NCBI GenBank assembly: GCA_041577935.1
Contig: JBFGIA010000119.1
Coordinates: 1-5,804, forward strand
Direction of reading: 5' to 3'
Length of the DNA: 5,804 nucleotides
Origin: CAMYLR01 sp041577935
Lineage (GTDB): Bacteria > Gemmatimonadota > Gemmatimonadetes > JACCXV01 > JAHWKZ01
A program made the translations under genes and the position numbers. The notes beneath the pieces are model-generated. The model had not been told where the DNA came from and ran no database searches. It saw nothing but the letters and a program-made list of their open reading frames with translations. Shown here piece by piece: positions 5,716 to 5,804 of the stretch; within the stretch, counting starts at the first letter, position 1, and each line of letters starts with the position of its first letter.

Positions 5716-5804
5716 CCGAACACCTCGACACCGAGCTTGATTGCACGATCGACAACCGCTCGAGACCGCTCGTCCTCAGCTCGCTCGCGGGCATCGAGCA
5801 GGCG
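5712..5804 (-). CDS. C-terminal tail of an upstream gene, likely SbcD/YhaO-like nuclease (cut by window edge)
   Basis: An open frame enters from the right edge and ends with TGA at 5714-5712, leaving 30 residues that begin RLLDARERAEDERSRAVVDR and end LGVEVFG. The tail is charged and probably helical, with no catalytic motif in view. The stop overlaps the GTG of the Rad50-like gene by three bases, the usual arrangement of a tightly coupled operon. In known systems the gene before an SbcC/YhaN-type ATPase is the metallophosphoesterase nuclease subunit (SbcD/YhaO), and that is my inference here. The 30 residues alone do not prove the family. Confidence 0.5.
   Translation of the reverse strand, partial: RLLDARERAEDERSRAVVDRAIKLGVEVFG

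Overview
This is a GC-rich bacterial chromosomal window. It carries housekeeping and maintenance genes and shows no sign of phage, transposon, CRISPR or integron sequence. A DUF5683-type exported protein (a family I associate mainly with the Bacteroidota/Gemmatimonadota/FCB part of the tree), a long cyanobacterial/plant-style IspH, and a bacterial selenocysteine tRNA together suggest a Gram-negative, selenocysteine-using bacterium. It may belong to the FCB superphylum or a neighbouring uncultured lineage, but the phylum is inference from gene content only.

Layout from left to right. The minus strand begins with the 5' part of an exported DUF5683-like gene (1-337, cut by the window edge). About 117 bp upstream of it, on the same strand, is a complete selenocysteine tRNA (selC, 455-553), which folds well by hand. 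A 160-bp divergent spacer follows, then a small plus-strand gene for an acidic 68-residue protein of unknown function (714-920). A strong hairpin (928-952) separates it from the convergent minus-strand genes.

The minus-strand pair ispH (1992-3206) and an alpha/beta hydrolase (963-1976) lies 15 bp apart and is probably one transcription unit. ispH has an in-frame stop four codons upstream of its ATG and no visible Shine-Dalgarno sequence. The 298-bp spacer 3207-3504 is the most structured non-coding stretch. It holds a 16-bp-period direct repeat, a 91-bp element closed by a perfect 9-bp inverted repeat, a 10-bp palindrome beside a perfect TATAAT, and small hairpins.

The right part (3505-5715, minus) encodes a 736-residue Rad50/SbcC/YhaN-like ATPase. 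Its coiled coil is interrupted by a predicted membrane hairpin instead of a zinc hook. It overlaps by 3 bp (GTGA) the tail of an upstream gene cut by the window edge (5712-5804), which by context is likely the SbcD/YhaO-like nuclease partner.

Functionally these are separate modules: selenocysteine decoding, isoprenoid (MEP pathway) synthesis with a hydrolase, and a membrane-associated SMC-like nuclease complex probably acting in DNA repair. I did not find a convincing novel multi-gene system. The best candidates for something undescribed are the structured spacer 3321-3440, the membrane-inserted Rad50-like protein and the small 68-residue protein.
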